DNA of 64,000 nucleotides from assembly GCA_964567785.1 (NCBI GenBank), contig CAZMOK010000007.1, positions 8,974 through 72,973 on the forward strand, read 5' to 3'. Under the pieces are notes generated by a model. That model was not told where the DNA came from. It searched no databases and was given only the letters and a program-made list of their open reading frames with translations. The stretch comes from CAZMOK01 sp964567785. GTDB taxonomy: Bacteria; Bacteroidota; Bacteroidia; Bacteroidales; JAGOPY01. A program made the position numbers and the translations under genes. The first letter of the stretch is position 1, and every line of letters begins with the position of its first letter. This document shows, one piece after another, positions 30,618-40,651 of the stretch.

Positions 30618-31913
30618 ATGAAAAAAAATATCACCCTCATTATCCTGGTCACTTATGCATCTCTTCTGGGGATAGCCATAACCCAGGTTTACTGGGTGAA
30701 GAAAGCTTACGACCTGAAAGAGGAACAATTCAGTAACTCAGTGCTCATTGCCCTGAAAAGTGTGGCTAACCAATTGCAAATGCGATATTCTCTTGAGCTT
30801 GTTGATGCGGATGACAGCTCCCCCTGGTCGAATATCCCTAAAATTGAGCAGGTAAAGAAAGAACACCTTGTAACTTCCATAAAGGATGAGTTTAGCTGCA
30901 TGAAGATCATAGATAATTACTATTATGCAATTATCGACAGAAAGGAGGACACAATAGTAACCGGTAATTATGGTAATTATAATCAAGAGATCATTGATTC
31001 TAAACACCAGTTACGCCTTACCGGTTTCCGTGACTCCGACAGGTATGCACTGTCTGCCTATTTCTCCAACCAGAGCAGTATCATCCTTATCGACATGTTG
31101 TTATGGCTGGTGCTTACAGTGGTATTCCTGATAGTCATCATGTTAGCCTTCTACTTTACGATCAATTTTTTCCTCAGGCAAAAGAATTTATCGGAAATGA
31201 AAACCGATTTTTTTAACAACATGACCCATGAGCTCAAAACCCCTATCTCAACCATATCGCTCGCCAGTGAAATGCTTATGGGAAAGAAGATCTATGAAGA
31301 CCCTAACAAAACTAAAAGGTACGCTTCAGTGATATTTGATGAAAATGCCCGGCTACAACACCATGTTGAGCATATATTAAATATGACCCTGCTCGACAAG
31401 GGGGACCTGAAACTGAAAATAAAGGAGATCGATATCCATAAGATCCTTGTAAAAGCCGTAAGTAACTATAACCTCATAGTCAAGAAAAGGAATGGTGTGA
31501 TCTTTACTGTTCTTTATGCAAAGAAATTCAATGTTTATGGCGACAGGGAACACCTCAGGAATGTTTTTACCAACCTCCTCGACAATGCCAACAAATATTC
31601 TCCCGAAAGTCCTGAGGTAACAGTAACCACTAAAAATGAAAACAATGGGATCATCATCTCCATTGAGGACAAAGGAATAGGAATAAGTCAGGAAAATAAG
31701 AGACTGATTTTCAAGAGGTTATACAGGGTCCCTACCGGCAATATATACGATGCCAAGGGCTTCGGACTGGGGCTTTTTTATGTTAAGACCGTTATAGAAG
31801 CCCACAAGGGTACTGTAAAAGTAAGCAGTGAACTTGGAAAGGGAAGCAGATTTGATATATATTTACCTTTCGATATAAAACCAGTGCACGATGATGAGCA
31901 AAACCAAAACTAA
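30618..31913 (+). CDS. Sensor histidine kinase (RprX-like)
   Basis: A 431-residue membrane sensor kinase. Two membrane helices (about 5-25 and 155-186) enclose a periplasmic sensor of about 130 residues. HisKA has the phospho-acceptor His204 in FFNNMTHELKTPIS. The HATPase domain shows the N box (NVFTNLLDNANKYS), G1 (IEDKGIGIS) and G2 (GFGLGLFYVKTV). The architecture and the paired regulator fit RprX of Bacteroides. The ATG at 30618 is chosen over the preceding TTG. It overlaps the regulator gene by 23 nt. The signal is unknown. Confidence 0.87.
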   Translation: MKKNITLIILVTYASLLGIAITQVYWVKKAYDLKEEQFSNSVLIALKSVANQLQMRYSLELVDADDSSPWSNIPKIEQVKKEHLVTSIKDEFSCMKIIDNYYYAIIDRKEDTIVTGNYGNYNQEIIDSKHQLRLTGFRDSDRYALSAYFSNQSSIILIDMLLWLVLTVVFLIVIMLAFYFTINFFLRQKNLSEMKTDFFNNMTHELKTPISTISLASEMLMGKKIYEDPNKTKRYASVIFDENARLQHHVEHILNMTLLDKGDLKLKIKEIDIHKILVKAVSNYNLIVKKRNGVIFTVLYAKKFNVYGDREHLRNVFTNLLDNANKYSPESPEVTVTTKNENNGIIISIEDKGIGISQENKRLIFKRLYRVPTGNIYDAKGFGLGLFYVKTVIEAHKGTVKVSSELGKGSRFDIYLPFDIKPVHDDEQNQN

Positions 31914-32601
31914 AGTACTGCTTGTTGAGGATGATCCCAACCTCAGCCTCGTGCTGCAGGATTATCTTGAGATGCTAAACTATGATATCGTCCTCTGTAA
32001 AGATGGCGAAGAGGGCTATCATGCATTTAACGACAATGATTTTTCTCTTTGCGTCCTTGATATAATGATGCCGAAGAAAGACGGCTTTACGCTGGCCGAG
32101 GAAATCAGGCAGATCGACAAAACAGTACCTATCATTTTTCTTACAGCAAAATCTTTGAAGGAAGACCGCATTAGAGGTTTCAGGACAGGATGTGACGATT
32201 ACATTACAAAGCCCTTCAGCACAGAAGAACTGAGCCTCAGGATAGAAGCTATACTTAAAAGATGTGAGACCCAGCAGGAGATCATTAATTCTGCCGGTAA
32301 ACAGAAGATCTATAATATCGGAAGATATGAATTCGATTCAGAAAACATGATCCTGCGCAAGGGGGAACAGGATAAAACTCTTACAAGAAAAGAGAATGCA
32401 TTGCTTAAACTTCTCTGTGAGCATCAGAACAAACTGCTGACCCGCGAAACAGCCCTTAAGTCGGTCTGGGGCGATGATGACTATTTTATCGGAAGGAGCA
32501 TGGATGTTTTTATCGCCAAGCTGAGAAAGTACCTGAAAGACGACCCCAGCATTTCCATAAAGAATATACACGGGACCGGTTTCAAGCTCGAGATCAAGTA
32601 A
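31891..32601 (+). CDS. OmpR-family response regulator (RprY-like)
   Basis: A 236-residue response regulator. The receiver domain (about 8-122) has the acidic pair EDD (13-15), phospho-acceptor Asp57 in VLDIMMPKKDG, Thr in FLTAK and Lys in YITKPF. The C-terminal winged helix (about 140-235) is OmpR-type (LTRKENALLKLL, RSMDVFIAKLRKYL). Two adjacent ATGs (31891, 31894) could start it. With the kinase it forms a pair like RprXY of Bacteroides, which has been linked to envelope and sodium stress; targets here are unknown. Confidence 0.88.
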   Translation: MMSKTKTKVLLVEDDPNLSLVLQDYLEMLNYDIVLCKDGEEGYHAFNDNDFSLCVLDIMMPKKDGFTLAEEIRQIDKTVPIIFLTAKSLKEDRIRGFRTGCDDYITKPFSTEELSLRIEAILKRCETQQEIINSAGKQKIYNIGRYEFDSENMILRKGEQDKTLTRKENALLKLLCEHQNKLLTRETALKSVWGDDDYFIGRSMDVFIAKLRKYLKDDPSISIKNIHGTGFKLEIK

Positions 32602-32628
32602 GATTGAAAGAAAAACTGACTTAAGAAA

Positions 32629-34761
32629 TTACTTTTTATAAACTCCAAGTTGGTCAAGTAAGAAAGCGTATTCAAGGGCAGTTTCTTTAAAACGCTCAAA
32701 ACGTCCTGATGCACCTCCGTGCCCAAAATCCATATTTGTGTAAAGCAAGAGCGGGTACTCACCGGTGTTGAGGTCCCGTAGCTTAGCAATCCACTTGGCA
32801 GGTTCCCAGTACTGTACCTGTGAATCATGAAAACCTGTAATTATGAGCATGGCAGGATATGACTGTGCTTTCACATTGTCGTATGGCGAATACGACAGCA
32901 TATACTTATAGTACTTCTCCTCGTTAGGGTTTCCCCATTCATCATACTCACCCGTTGTAAGAGGTATCGATTCATCCAGCATGGTCGTAACAACGTCAAC
33001 AAAAGGAACTGCTGCAATGGCAGCCCTGAATAACCCTGGCTCCATATTCACCACTGCGCCGATCAGCAATCCACCGGCACTTCCTCCCATAACGGCCATT
33101 TTGTCGCTGCTTGTATAATCCTTTTCGATAAGATACTTCCCACAATCGATGAAGTCAGTGAATGTATTCTTCTTTTTAAGTAGTTTTCCGTTTTCATACC
33201 AGTCACGTCCCAGTTCCTCCCCTCCCCTTATGTGGGCAAGAGCAAAAACGAATCCCCTGTCGAGAAGGCTGAGCCTCACTGAGCTGAAGTATGGGTCCAT
33301 GCTGGCACCGTACGAACCATACCCATAAAGTAATAGCGGATTGCTGCCATCTTTTTTGAGGCCCTTTTTGTAAACTACAGAAAGAGGTATCCTGGTTCCG
33401 TCATCCGCTTCGGCCCATAAACGCTCGGTAAAGTAACCCTCCGGCTCATATCCGCCAACAACCTCCTGTTGCTTGAGCAATTCTCTGTCGCGTGTTCTCA
33501 TATTGAAATCGTAAACCGTATTGGGGGTGGTCATGGAGGTATATCCTATTCTCAGCAACTCACTGTCGAAATCGGGATTCATTGAGAAGTATGTAAGATA
33601 GACCTGCTCTTTGAAATCAATATAATAATCCTCATTCTTATTCTGGTTGATGACCCTTATCCGGGTAAGACCATTATCCCGCTCGAGCAGGGAAAGATAC
33701 CCTTTGAAAAGCTCGAAATCTTCCAACAATACATCCTCCCTGTGAGGGATCACTTCTTTCCAGTTATCGATCCCGGTCTCTTTCTCACTCACTTCCATCA
33801 GCCTGAAATTCCGAGCTTTATGGTTTGTGCGTATATAGAACTTGTCTTCGAAGTGACCTATGTAATATTCAAGGTCTTTTTTCCTGGGCTGAAAAACTGC
33901 CGGTTCGGTATACGGTCTGTCAGCCTTCAGGAACCTGTATTCAGTTGATAGTGTGCTGAAGCTTCCTATGATTATATACTTTCTCGATTTGGATTTATAA
34001 ACCCCTGTGGTGAAGGCCGGATCTGATTCGTGGTAAACCAGTTCATCGGTATTTTGTTTTGTTCCGATCCTGTGCCTCCAGATCTTCTCTGGCCTCAGCG
34101 TCTCGTCACGGGTCACATAAAAGAGTGTTTCATTATCGTTGGCCCAGTCGAGGTTACCCGATGTGCCTTCCAGTTTTCCGGGAAGTATCTCCCCGGTTGT
34201 GAGGTCTTTGACAAAAACATCATAGATCCTCCTGCTGAGGGTGTCCACCGAAAATGCAAGCAGGTTGTTGTTGCTGCTCACCTTGAGGCTTCCCACCTGG
34301 TAATAACTGTAACCTTCGGCCATTTTATTCACATCAAGCATGATTTCCTCCCCTGCCTCAAGAGTGCCTTTTTTCCTGCAGAATATAGGGTACTCCTTGC
34401 CTTCCTCATATCTTGTGTAGTAATAGTAGCCGTTCAGCTTGTAAGGTACCGACATATCAGTCTGCTTAATCCTCCCCACAATTTCATCATAGAGTTCTTC
34501 CTGCAATTCCCCGGTATGTTGCATAACCGCTTTTGTGTATTCATTCTCCTCATCCAGGTATGCTTTAACCTCAGGGTTTTCCCTTTCATTCATCCAGTAG
34601 TAGGGATCAATCCTGGTATCACCATGAATGGTAAGTTCTTTATTGATCTTCTTTGCGTCGGGAGCTTTCATAGAAATCTCTTTTTTTCCGTTGTTACATG
34701 ATGTAAATGGCAGTACTGCGAGGATAAGCAGCAAATACCTGTAAGAAATACCGGTTTTCAT
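32629..34761 (-). CDS. Prolyl oligopeptidase-family (S9A) peptidase lipoprotein, oligopeptidase B-like
   Basis: A 710-residue S9 peptidase with a seven-bladed propeller (about 80-430) and a C-terminal alpha/beta-hydrolase domain. The triad is Ser561 (MGGSAGG), Asp646 (GFHDSQVQ) and His681 (FGHGGASGR). EWGNPNEEKY and the domain order match oligopeptidase B (PtrB), which cleaves after basic residues. A signal peptide with lipobox PFTSC (Cys22) makes it an envelope lipoprotein, unlike cytosolic PtrB. It follows the TonB receptor gene by 24 nt, so peptide uptake and breakdown may be linked (inference). Confidence 0.88.
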   Translation of the reverse strand: MKTGISYRYLLLILAVLPFTSCNNGKKEISMKAPDAKKINKELTIHGDTRIDPYYWMNERENPEVKAYLDEENEYTKAVMQHTGELQEELYDEIVGRIKQTDMSVPYKLNGYYYYTRYEEGKEYPIFCRKKGTLEAGEEIMLDVNKMAEGYSYYQVGSLKVSSNNNLLAFSVDTLSRRIYDVFVKDLTTGEILPGKLEGTSGNLDWANDNETLFYVTRDETLRPEKIWRHRIGTKQNTDELVYHESDPAFTTGVYKSKSRKYIIIGSFSTLSTEYRFLKADRPYTEPAVFQPRKKDLEYYIGHFEDKFYIRTNHKARNFRLMEVSEKETGIDNWKEVIPHREDVLLEDFELFKGYLSLLERDNGLTRIRVINQNKNEDYYIDFKEQVYLTYFSMNPDFDSELLRIGYTSMTTPNTVYDFNMRTRDRELLKQQEVVGGYEPEGYFTERLWAEADDGTRIPLSVVYKKGLKKDGSNPLLLYGYGSYGASMDPYFSSVRLSLLDRGFVFALAHIRGGEELGRDWYENGKLLKKKNTFTDFIDCGKYLIEKDYTSSDKMAVMGGSAGGLLIGAVVNMEPGLFRAAIAAVPFVDVVTTMLDESIPLTTGEYDEWGNPNEEKYYKYMLSYSPYDNVKAQSYPAMLIITGFHDSQVQYWEPAKWIAKLRDLNTGEYPLLLYTNMDFGHGGASGRFERFKETALEYAFLLDQLGVYKK

Positions 34762-34785
34762 ATTGGCCTGATCGTTGATTATACA

Positions 34786-37098
34786 TTAAAAACGCCAGGT
34801 AACGCCCAGGCTGGGCATTATCGGTAGCTGGTAAATCGTCTCCTGCGTAAGACGGTCGATGTAAAAAACATTCTTCCTGTTATATACGTTCACCACACTG
34901 GCATCAACTTCTATGGATGAACGTGCGCTTAAAAGGAATTTCTTTTTTATGTTGATGTCGAGGCGGTGATAATCAGAAAGCCTCCCTTCGTTAAGATCGG
35001 CATACAGAAAGCCCAGTTCACCGTTCTGGTCGGTATAATCGGTGTAAACATTATCAAAGTTGATCTTCTCATAATAGCCCAGGGTTTGCGTGAACGGGAA
35101 AGCGGTTCCAAGGTTCCACCTGCCGCTGATCTCCCAGTCGAATTTATCACCGAGTATTACGGTGGCCACCAGGTTCACATTATGCCTCCTATCGAAATGG
35201 GGATGATAATGCTCCAGCTCACCTTCAATATTTTCATAGTATCTGTCGACAATGCCATAAGAGTAAACCGCCCAGAGGTTGTAACGCCTTTCCTCGTATT
35301 TAAGCGTAAAGTCTATGCCATAAGCATTTCCCTTTTCTATGATAAAATCTTTTTTAAGAAGGTCAGGTTTTTCAGGAGCTTTGTTTTCATCAAATATTTT
35401 GTTCCTGTTAAGGTTGGTAAGCTGGTTAAAGTACTTGTAGTATCCTTCCACATTAGCTTTGAGATTACTTGAAAGATCGGCTTCAAATCCAAGGATAAGG
35501 TGGGATGCTTTTTGCAGTTTTGAAGTTACCTCATCACCGTCGAACCTTGCCGGAAGGTTATCAGGTCCCGACAGGAAGCCGTAGAAAAGGTTCACAACAT
35601 CTCGGTCGGACCTGGCACTGATCAAATTTTGGGAATACATACCCCCGGCAAATTTGATCCTGAAAGCATCAGTGGCATTGTATTTTATTGCCAGCCTTGG
35701 CTCGGGCGACATCTCCGAGAGGGAGGCGTACCATTGCAGCCTGAAACCCGGTTCTATTATAAATTTCCCAACAACTGCTTTATATTTTAAGAAAGCAGCT
35801 ATTTCGGTGGTGTTTTGTCGTTGCTGGATTACCCTGTTGGCTGCATTTATAAAATAATAATCAGTGGTAAACCCCAGAAGCTGTATACCATACTTCAGTT
35901 CGTTCCTTCCGAAGAAATATGAAAAATCGAGCCCAACGTCAAATCCATTTATCGAACTTGTCCTTTCAGGGCTCACGTCTTCGGTAAGTGCCATCTTGTA
36001 TTCGCTGTAGGCTATGTGCCCTTCTATTAGCACCGGTGAACGCCCTGGAATGACCAGGAAGTTTGTGCCAAAGCCGGTGGATTTCCAGTTGAAGTCTGAA
36101 ATCGCCTTGAAATCATCCACATTGTCCCTGTAATGAAAGCCATAGAAATTCACTTTACTGCCGTTCTTTGAGTTGAGAGTCAGTTTGCCGTATATATCGG
36201 TGAAATTAAATGGAAGGCCGTTTGTATCTGCGTAATCATAAAGGGTTTTGGATGTTTCCTTAAGGTATGAGTTCTTGAAAGAAAGTATGAAAGATGAGCC
36301 GCCGCCCGATTCGTTCTTTACAGGATTGACAATCGGGCCTTCCACCAGCAGTCCGGCCCCGAAAGTACTGGCGGAAACCTTACCTGAAATATGTTGAGCA
36401 TTGCCGTCGCGTGTCCGTATATCCATCACAGATGATATCCTGCCGCCGTATTCAGCGCCGAAACCTCCGGTATAAATATCCGCCGTCCTGATAATGTCAG
36501 TCTCAAAAACAGAGAAAAGACCTATTGAATGGAATGCCTTGTAAAGGGTCATTCCATCAAGCAATACCTTGTTCTGAATGGGGGAACCTCCCCGTATATA
36601 GAGCTCGCCACCCTGGTCACCGGTAAATACTACCCCCGGTAAAACCTGGAGGTACTGGGCCAGGTCGGGCTGGCCACCAATGGAGGGTATCTGGTTGATC
36701 TCCTTTGGGGTGATCTTGACAACTGAAGTCCTGGTCTCGGTTGTGGCTTCTATCCTTTCAGCCGACACATTAAAAGTCTTGAGGTTCACCGTGCCTCCGG
36801 TAAGATAGATCTGTTCCGTGATGATATCATCGGCCTGAACATAAACAGGCATTCTGAGTGTATCAAAACCAAGATAGGTTACCATGAGCGTGTACTCGCC
36901 CGGCGGAATTTTTGAGATCTGGAAATACCCGTTTACATCTGTTGAAGCGCCAAAGGTTGTGTTCTGAAGATACACATTGGTATATATGACAGGTTCCCCG
37001 GTGCTTTTTTCATATACGAACCCCCTAATAATACCCGTTTGAGAAAGTAAAATGTTCGAAATAAGAGTAAAGAAAGCGATAAGCAGTAATTTTCTCAT
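34786..37098 (-). CDS. TonB-dependent outer-membrane receptor with CarboxypepD-reg N-terminus
   Basis: A 770-residue receptor. Signal peptide 1-19; carboxypeptidase-regulatory-like domain about 22-105 (GEPVIYTNVYLQNTTFGASTD style); plug about 120-230 with VLPGVVFTGDQGGELYIRGGSP; then a 22-strand-type barrel ending in WRF. No SusD partner follows, so it is not a classical SusCD glycan pair. The next gene, 24 nt on, is an oligopeptidase lipoprotein, hinting at a peptide or siderophore-like ligand. The ligand is not deducible. Confidence 0.88.
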   Translation of the reverse strand: MRKLLLIAFFTLISNILLSQTGIIRGFVYEKSTGEPVIYTNVYLQNTTFGASTDVNGYFQISKIPPGEYTLMVTYLGFDTLRMPVYVQADDIITEQIYLTGGTVNLKTFNVSAERIEATTETRTSVVKITPKEINQIPSIGGQPDLAQYLQVLPGVVFTGDQGGELYIRGGSPIQNKVLLDGMTLYKAFHSIGLFSVFETDIIRTADIYTGGFGAEYGGRISSVMDIRTRDGNAQHISGKVSASTFGAGLLVEGPIVNPVKNESGGGSSFILSFKNSYLKETSKTLYDYADTNGLPFNFTDIYGKLTLNSKNGSKVNFYGFHYRDNVDDFKAISDFNWKSTGFGTNFLVIPGRSPVLIEGHIAYSEYKMALTEDVSPERTSSINGFDVGLDFSYFFGRNELKYGIQLLGFTTDYYFINAANRVIQQRQNTTEIAAFLKYKAVVGKFIIEPGFRLQWYASLSEMSPEPRLAIKYNATDAFRIKFAGGMYSQNLISARSDRDVVNLFYGFLSGPDNLPARFDGDEVTSKLQKASHLILGFEADLSSNLKANVEGYYKYFNQLTNLNRNKIFDENKAPEKPDLLKKDFIIEKGNAYGIDFTLKYEERRYNLWAVYSYGIVDRYYENIEGELEHYHPHFDRRHNVNLVATVILGDKFDWEISGRWNLGTAFPFTQTLGYYEKINFDNVYTDYTDQNGELGFLYADLNEGRLSDYHRLDINIKKKFLLSARSSIEVDASVVNVYNRKNVFYIDRLTQETIYQLPIMPSLGVTWRF

Positions 37099-37127
37099 CA
37101 GACACTAACTATTTTTAGCAGAATGTA

Positions 37128-37135
37128 CAAAAATA
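37128..37135 (-). promoter_or_regulatory. -7 promoter box of the TonB receptor gene
   Basis: On the minus strand TATTTTTG (37135-37128) matches TAnnTTTG and lies 29 nt before the ATG at 37098. Confidence 0.5.
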
Positions 37136-37232
37136 GACAAATAATAGGTCTGACGATCCTAAAATACAAATCAATTCAGGAAATGGATATCACACGCAAG
37201 TATCCGGTACTGGTGCATATCCGGAATACCTC

Positions 37233-38159
37233 TCAATACCTTCGTATTGTCAGGCTCGATACGGCGACCTCTACATTGATAACGAAGTTCTTTTCAGCAT
37301 CTTCAAAATTATCGGTTACGTAGGTTCCTGATGTTACTTTGGTAAAATCATCAAGGTTCTTTGCTGTCAGCACAGCATCTGTATTGAGTTCACAAGCGGC
37401 AGTTTCAGGTATCCTCACGGTAATTGAGGTAACACCTGCATTGATATTTACTGTGGTTGTAGTATAGAGTTCTCCAAGATAGATATCCACTGACGAGGCA
37501 CCCCCGTCGATGTTTAATTCTTTTATCTGGAAATCCCTTAAGTCGAGATCTATCTCTGCGGCCCCTACATCGATGTTCATATCCCATACCGGAGTGGGGT
37601 TAAGGCTTAGGTTTACCTCATTCCTGATACTCCTTCGGTTGCCCCTGACTTTGTCAAGTGTAATATGCACTTCTTTCCTGCTGCCCATATCCTTAAGCGA
37701 GTAGCTGTACTGGCCCAGGTTGCCCTCTTTTTCAAACTCAAAAAGGTCGCTTGTGATCCCATCAATATTGAAATCACCCGCTGCAGCGTCAAAATCAAGC
37801 AGAGCCTCGGTTGTGACCGGATCAAAAGCCTCCGAGATCTGTTGGTCCTCAAGTCGTCTTCCTTCTCGTTCCTCTGTCCTGTCCGACCTTGATTCCCATC
37901 GAATGTCGAAAGGCCACCGGGGGCCCCAGGAGGGATTTGAGATCAATATCAGGGCAGCGATAAGGACCGTTACCAGGGATAATAACACTTTGATCCCTGC
38001 CTTGACAGGCAGGATCGAAATTCCTATAAACACAAGCAGCACCGGCCACAAACGCCACATATCCCACCAGCTGAAATAGATGAGGTCGAGATTTTTAAGC
38101 AGGAACAATGCCCCTATGGCAACGAGCAAGATCCCCCAGAATGCATTCTTAAAGCTCAT
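37233..38159 (-). CDS. LiaF/toastrack-domain membrane protein
   Basis: A 308-residue protein. Residues 1-75 hold three or four short membrane helices (LiaF/DUF5668 transmembrane type: WGILLVAIGALFLLKNL, WPVLLVFIGISIL). After an Arg/Glu-rich linker (90-110) follows a repetitive beta-rich toastrack domain (about 115-308) with repeated IDVGAAEIDLDL, IDGGASSVDIYL and INAGVTSITVRI strands. Proteins of this sort accompany PspC in envelope-stress systems. It follows the PspC gene by 6 nt, so the two form one unit. Cellular role here is inferred. Confidence 0.8.
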   Translation of the reverse strand: MSFKNAFWGILLVAIGALFLLKNLDLIYFSWWDMWRLWPVLLVFIGISILPVKAGIKVLLSLVTVLIAALILISNPSWGPRWPFDIRWESRSDRTEEREGRRLEDQQISEAFDPVTTEALLDFDAAAGDFNIDGITSDLFEFEKEGNLGQYSYSLKDMGSRKEVHITLDKVRGNRRSIRNEVNLSLNPTPVWDMNIDVGAAEIDLDLRDFQIKELNIDGGASSVDIYLGELYTTTTVNINAGVTSITVRIPETAACELNTDAVLTAKNLDDFTKVTSGTYVTDNFEDAEKNFVINVEVAVSSLTIRRY

Positions 38160-38165
38160 GGCTGG

Positions 38166-38627
38166 TTATTTTGATTTAACATAACTGTTCCGGATCAGTA
38201 CAATCCCTGCAACCACGAGTATCAATGGCCAGAGGTCGGCAAAGTCGATCCACCTCACCCACCTTTCCAGCAGAAAGATGGCGCCCAGGGCTATCAATAT
38301 GATTCCTGCGATGAGGTTTCCGTCGTTTTTCTGTTTGGGCGGAGCATTTGGTGTTGCCCTTTTTTCACGTTCAGGATTTGTTTTGGGTTCTGTTTCCATG
38401 TTTCTTGAATTTTCAGAATATGATTGAGCCTGGTTTAATCTTTCTTCCGGAAGCACAATCCACAGAATTATATAAAGCAATAGGCCTGAACCGCCAAAAA
38501 TCAATAACAGAACAAAGATCAGCCTGACAACGACCGGATCAATATTCAGTGAATTGGCAATTCCTGCTGCCACACCTCCGATAACCACATCGGTACGGCT
38601 CCTGTATATCCCTTTGTGATTTTCCAT
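38166..38627 (-). CDS. PspC-domain envelope-stress protein
   Basis: A 153-residue protein. The N-terminal PspC domain (about 5-62) has the typical RSRTDVVIGGVAAGIANSLNIDPVVVRLIFV pattern and one membrane helix (36-57). A charged linker (65-100) leads to a second hydrophobic pair (about 104-147) of DUF5668 type (IAGIILIALGAIFLLERW). Family members bind or control the phage-shock/envelope-stress response. It is first in a two-gene unit with the LiaF-like gene. Confidence 0.87.
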   Translation of the reverse strand: MENHKGIYRSRTDVVIGGVAAGIANSLNIDPVVVRLIFVLLLIFGGSGLLLYIILWIVLPEERLNQAQSYSENSRNMETEPKTNPEREKRATPNAPPKQKNDGNLIAGIILIALGAIFLLERWVRWIDFADLWPLILVVAGIVLIRNSYVKSK

Positions 38628-38684
38628 TCTAAATTCTGCGAATTAAAGTTAACCAATTATTTGACGCCGGAACGGGAAATAAGG

Positions 38685-38719
38685 TTACAAAAAAAGCTGC
38701 CTGTCGATCAGGCAGCTTT
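38685..38719 (-). terminator. Intrinsic terminator of the Nif3/zinc-ribbon unit
   Basis: An 11-bp stem (38693-38703 with 38709-38719), loop of 5 nt, followed on the minus strand by a run of seven T. It lies 25 nt beyond the stop at 38744. Confidence 0.9.
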
Positions 38720-38743
38720 CTTAAAGATTGATAATCAGTTATT

Positions 38744-39553
38744 TTACTTTTTCTTAACGGCTTCGGCAATTTCCGAATCCACGAGAATACGACCACAATA
38801 CTCACAAACAATGATCTTTTTATGCATCCTTATATCAAGCTGGTGCTGCGGCGGGATCTTGTTAAAACAACCCCCACAGGCATCCCTTTCGATAGGTACC
38901 ACAGCAAGGCCATTCCTTGCATTCTTGCGTATCCGGTTGTATGCCGTGTAAAGCCTTTCATCTATCTCCTTTTTCAGGTTCTCCGAAGTCTTGGCCACAT
39001 CCTTTTCGTCCTTTTCGGTTTCCTCGATGATGTCATCCAGTTCCGATTTCTTTACATCCAGATCTTTTCTCCTCTCAGAGAGGATCTCTTCAGCGCTGGC
39101 AATTTCTTCTTTCCGCTTTTCAAGCGATTCTGAATATTCATTGATCCTTTTTTCTGCAAGCTGGATTTCCAGTGACTGGAATTCTATCTCCTTGCTCAGC
39201 GAGTCGTACTCCCTGTTGTTCCTTACATTCATCTGCTGTTCTTCATATCTTTTTATCAGGGCTTCACTGTCTTTGATCGACTGTTTCTTGTCGTTTATCG
39301 ACTGTTCAAGGGATTCCACTTCCGATTTGTAGTTATCGATCCTTGTTTCAAGACCTATGATCTCATCTTCAAGATCCTGTACCTCAAGAGGCAGCTCCCC
39401 CCTGATCATCCTGATCTTATCGATCTGGGAATCGAGCTGCTGAATTTTGTACAGGGAAACCAGCGTGTTCTCAACCTTTTTCTTTACCGCTTCGTCGGTT
39501 GGTTCTTCTTGTTTTATGGTCGTTACACCCTTTGAATCCACCTTCTTTGCCAT
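38744..39553 (-). CDS. Coiled-coil protein with C-terminal C4 zinc ribbon (CT398 type)
   Basis: A 269-residue soluble protein. A long coiled coil (about 25-205), rich in Glu, Lys and Ile, leads to a zinc ribbon with Cys226/229 (CGGC) and Cys250/253 (CEYC). This is the layout of the CT398-like zinc-ribbon family (Pfam zf-RING_7), often found next to Nif3-family genes, as here (3 nt apart). It has been proposed to act with nucleic acids or the transcription machinery, but no firm function is known. Confidence 0.82.
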   Translation of the reverse strand: MAKKVDSKGVTTIKQEEPTDEAVKKKVENTLVSLYKIQQLDSQIDKIRMIRGELPLEVQDLEDEIIGLETRIDNYKSEVESLEQSINDKKQSIKDSEALIKRYEEQQMNVRNNREYDSLSKEIEFQSLEIQLAEKRINEYSESLEKRKEEIASAEEILSERRKDLDVKKSELDDIIEETEKDEKDVAKTSENLKKEIDERLYTAYNRIRKNARNGLAVVPIERDACGGCFNKIPPQHQLDIRMHKKIIVCEYCGRILVDSEIAEAVKKK

Positions 39554-39556
39554 ATT

Positions 39557-40651
39557 TCAGAGATAATTAACGGGATTTGTATCAGTTTTCGAAATTCGGA
39601 GTGCAAAATTAGGAAATTTATCCTTAAGTATCCTAAAAATTAAATCTTTGGTGAACTGTTCACTCTCAAAATGCCCTACATCGGCAATGATGATCTTGTG
39701 ATCGGCGTCAAAAAACTGGTGATATTTAATATCGCCTGTCAGGAATACCTGCGCGCCGGATGCAATTGCCGGTGAGATGAGGAAGCTTCCCGAACCGCCA
39801 CAGAATGCCACCCTTTTGACCTTTTCGTCCCTCAGAGCGGTATGCCTGATTACAGGAACCCCGAAAACCTCTTTCATTCTGGTGAGAAAATGCTCCTCAC
39901 TCTCAGGATCAGCTAATTCACCCACCATACCGGCGCCCACAAACGGAAATTCATTTTCCAGGGGATATATGTCGTAAGCTACCTCTTCATAAGGGTGAGA
40001 CTCAAAAAGCGCCTTCAAGACCACCCTCTCCAGGTATTTAGGAAATATGGTCTCTATTCTGGCTTCTTTTTCATGGTGTATTTTATCTATCTCGCCTACG
40101 AATGGATCTGCGCCTTCACCGGCCCTGAATGTACCGTAACCGTCTACATTATAGCTGCAACTGTCGTAATTGCCGATTACTCCCGCACCGGCTTCGAACA
40201 CGCCTTTTCTGACCTTTTCCGCATGGTCGTGCGGACAGAAAGTAACCAGCTTCCTGAGCAACCCTTTAACCGGTTTCAGTATTGAGGGGTTCTTCAATCC
40301 AATTTTCTCTGCGATCATCGAATTCACCCCACCAGTAACATTATCGAGGTTGGTATGCACTCCGTAAAGTGCTACATCGTTCTTAATAGCTTTCATCACA
40401 ATTCTGCCTAGCTGAGAATCTCCGTTGATACTTTTAAGCGGACCGAATATGACCGGATGATGGGATATTATCAGGGAACAGCCATTCATTACTGCTTCAT
40501 CAACCACCTCCTCCGTAACATCAAGGGTTATTAAGGCTGATTCAATCTCCTGACCGGGTGAGCCTACCGAAAGTCCTGAATTATCGTACGATTCCTGCAG
40601 GGAAAGTGGCGCCAGCTCCTCGATCGGCCTGATAAGTTCAGATATTTTCAT
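39557..40651 (-). CDS. Nif3-like dinuclear metal centre protein (GTP cyclohydrolase 1 type 2 homolog)
   Basis: A 364-residue protein of the Nif3/YqfO family with the longer, inserted form. Metal-site motifs are ISHHPVIF (about 62-69), GVHTNLDNV (about 97-105) and, near the C-terminus, GDIKYHQFFDA and DVGHFESEQ. The insert (about 130-230) is the YqfO/PII-like domain (PYEEVAYDIYPL). The biochemical function remains unsettled; a hydrolase on a nucleotide or cofactor is assumed. It is co-transcribed with the zinc-ribbon protein. Confidence 0.88.
   Translation of the reverse strand: MKISELIRPIEELAPLSLQESYDNSGLSVGSPGQEIESALITLDVTEEVVDEAVMNGCSLIISHHPVIFGPLKSINGDSQLGRIVMKAIKNDVALYGVHTNLDNVTGGVNSMIAEKIGLKNPSILKPVKGLLRKLVTFCPHDHAEKVRKGVFEAGAGVIGNYDSCSYNVDGYGTFRAGEGADPFVGEIDKIHHEKEARIETIFPKYLERVVLKALFESHPYEEVAYDIYPLENEFPFVGAGMVGELADPESEEHFLTRMKEVFGVPVIRHTALRDEKVKRVAFCGGSGSFLISPAIASGAQVFLTGDIKYHQFFDADHKIIIADVGHFESEQFTKDLIFRILKDKFPNFALRISKTDTNPVNYL

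Noticed and set aside
34030..34701. 223-codon plus-strand open frame opposite the S9 peptidase
   Set aside because: The minus-strand gene has a complete Ser/Asp/His triad and lipobox; the opposite frame has no recognisable domain.
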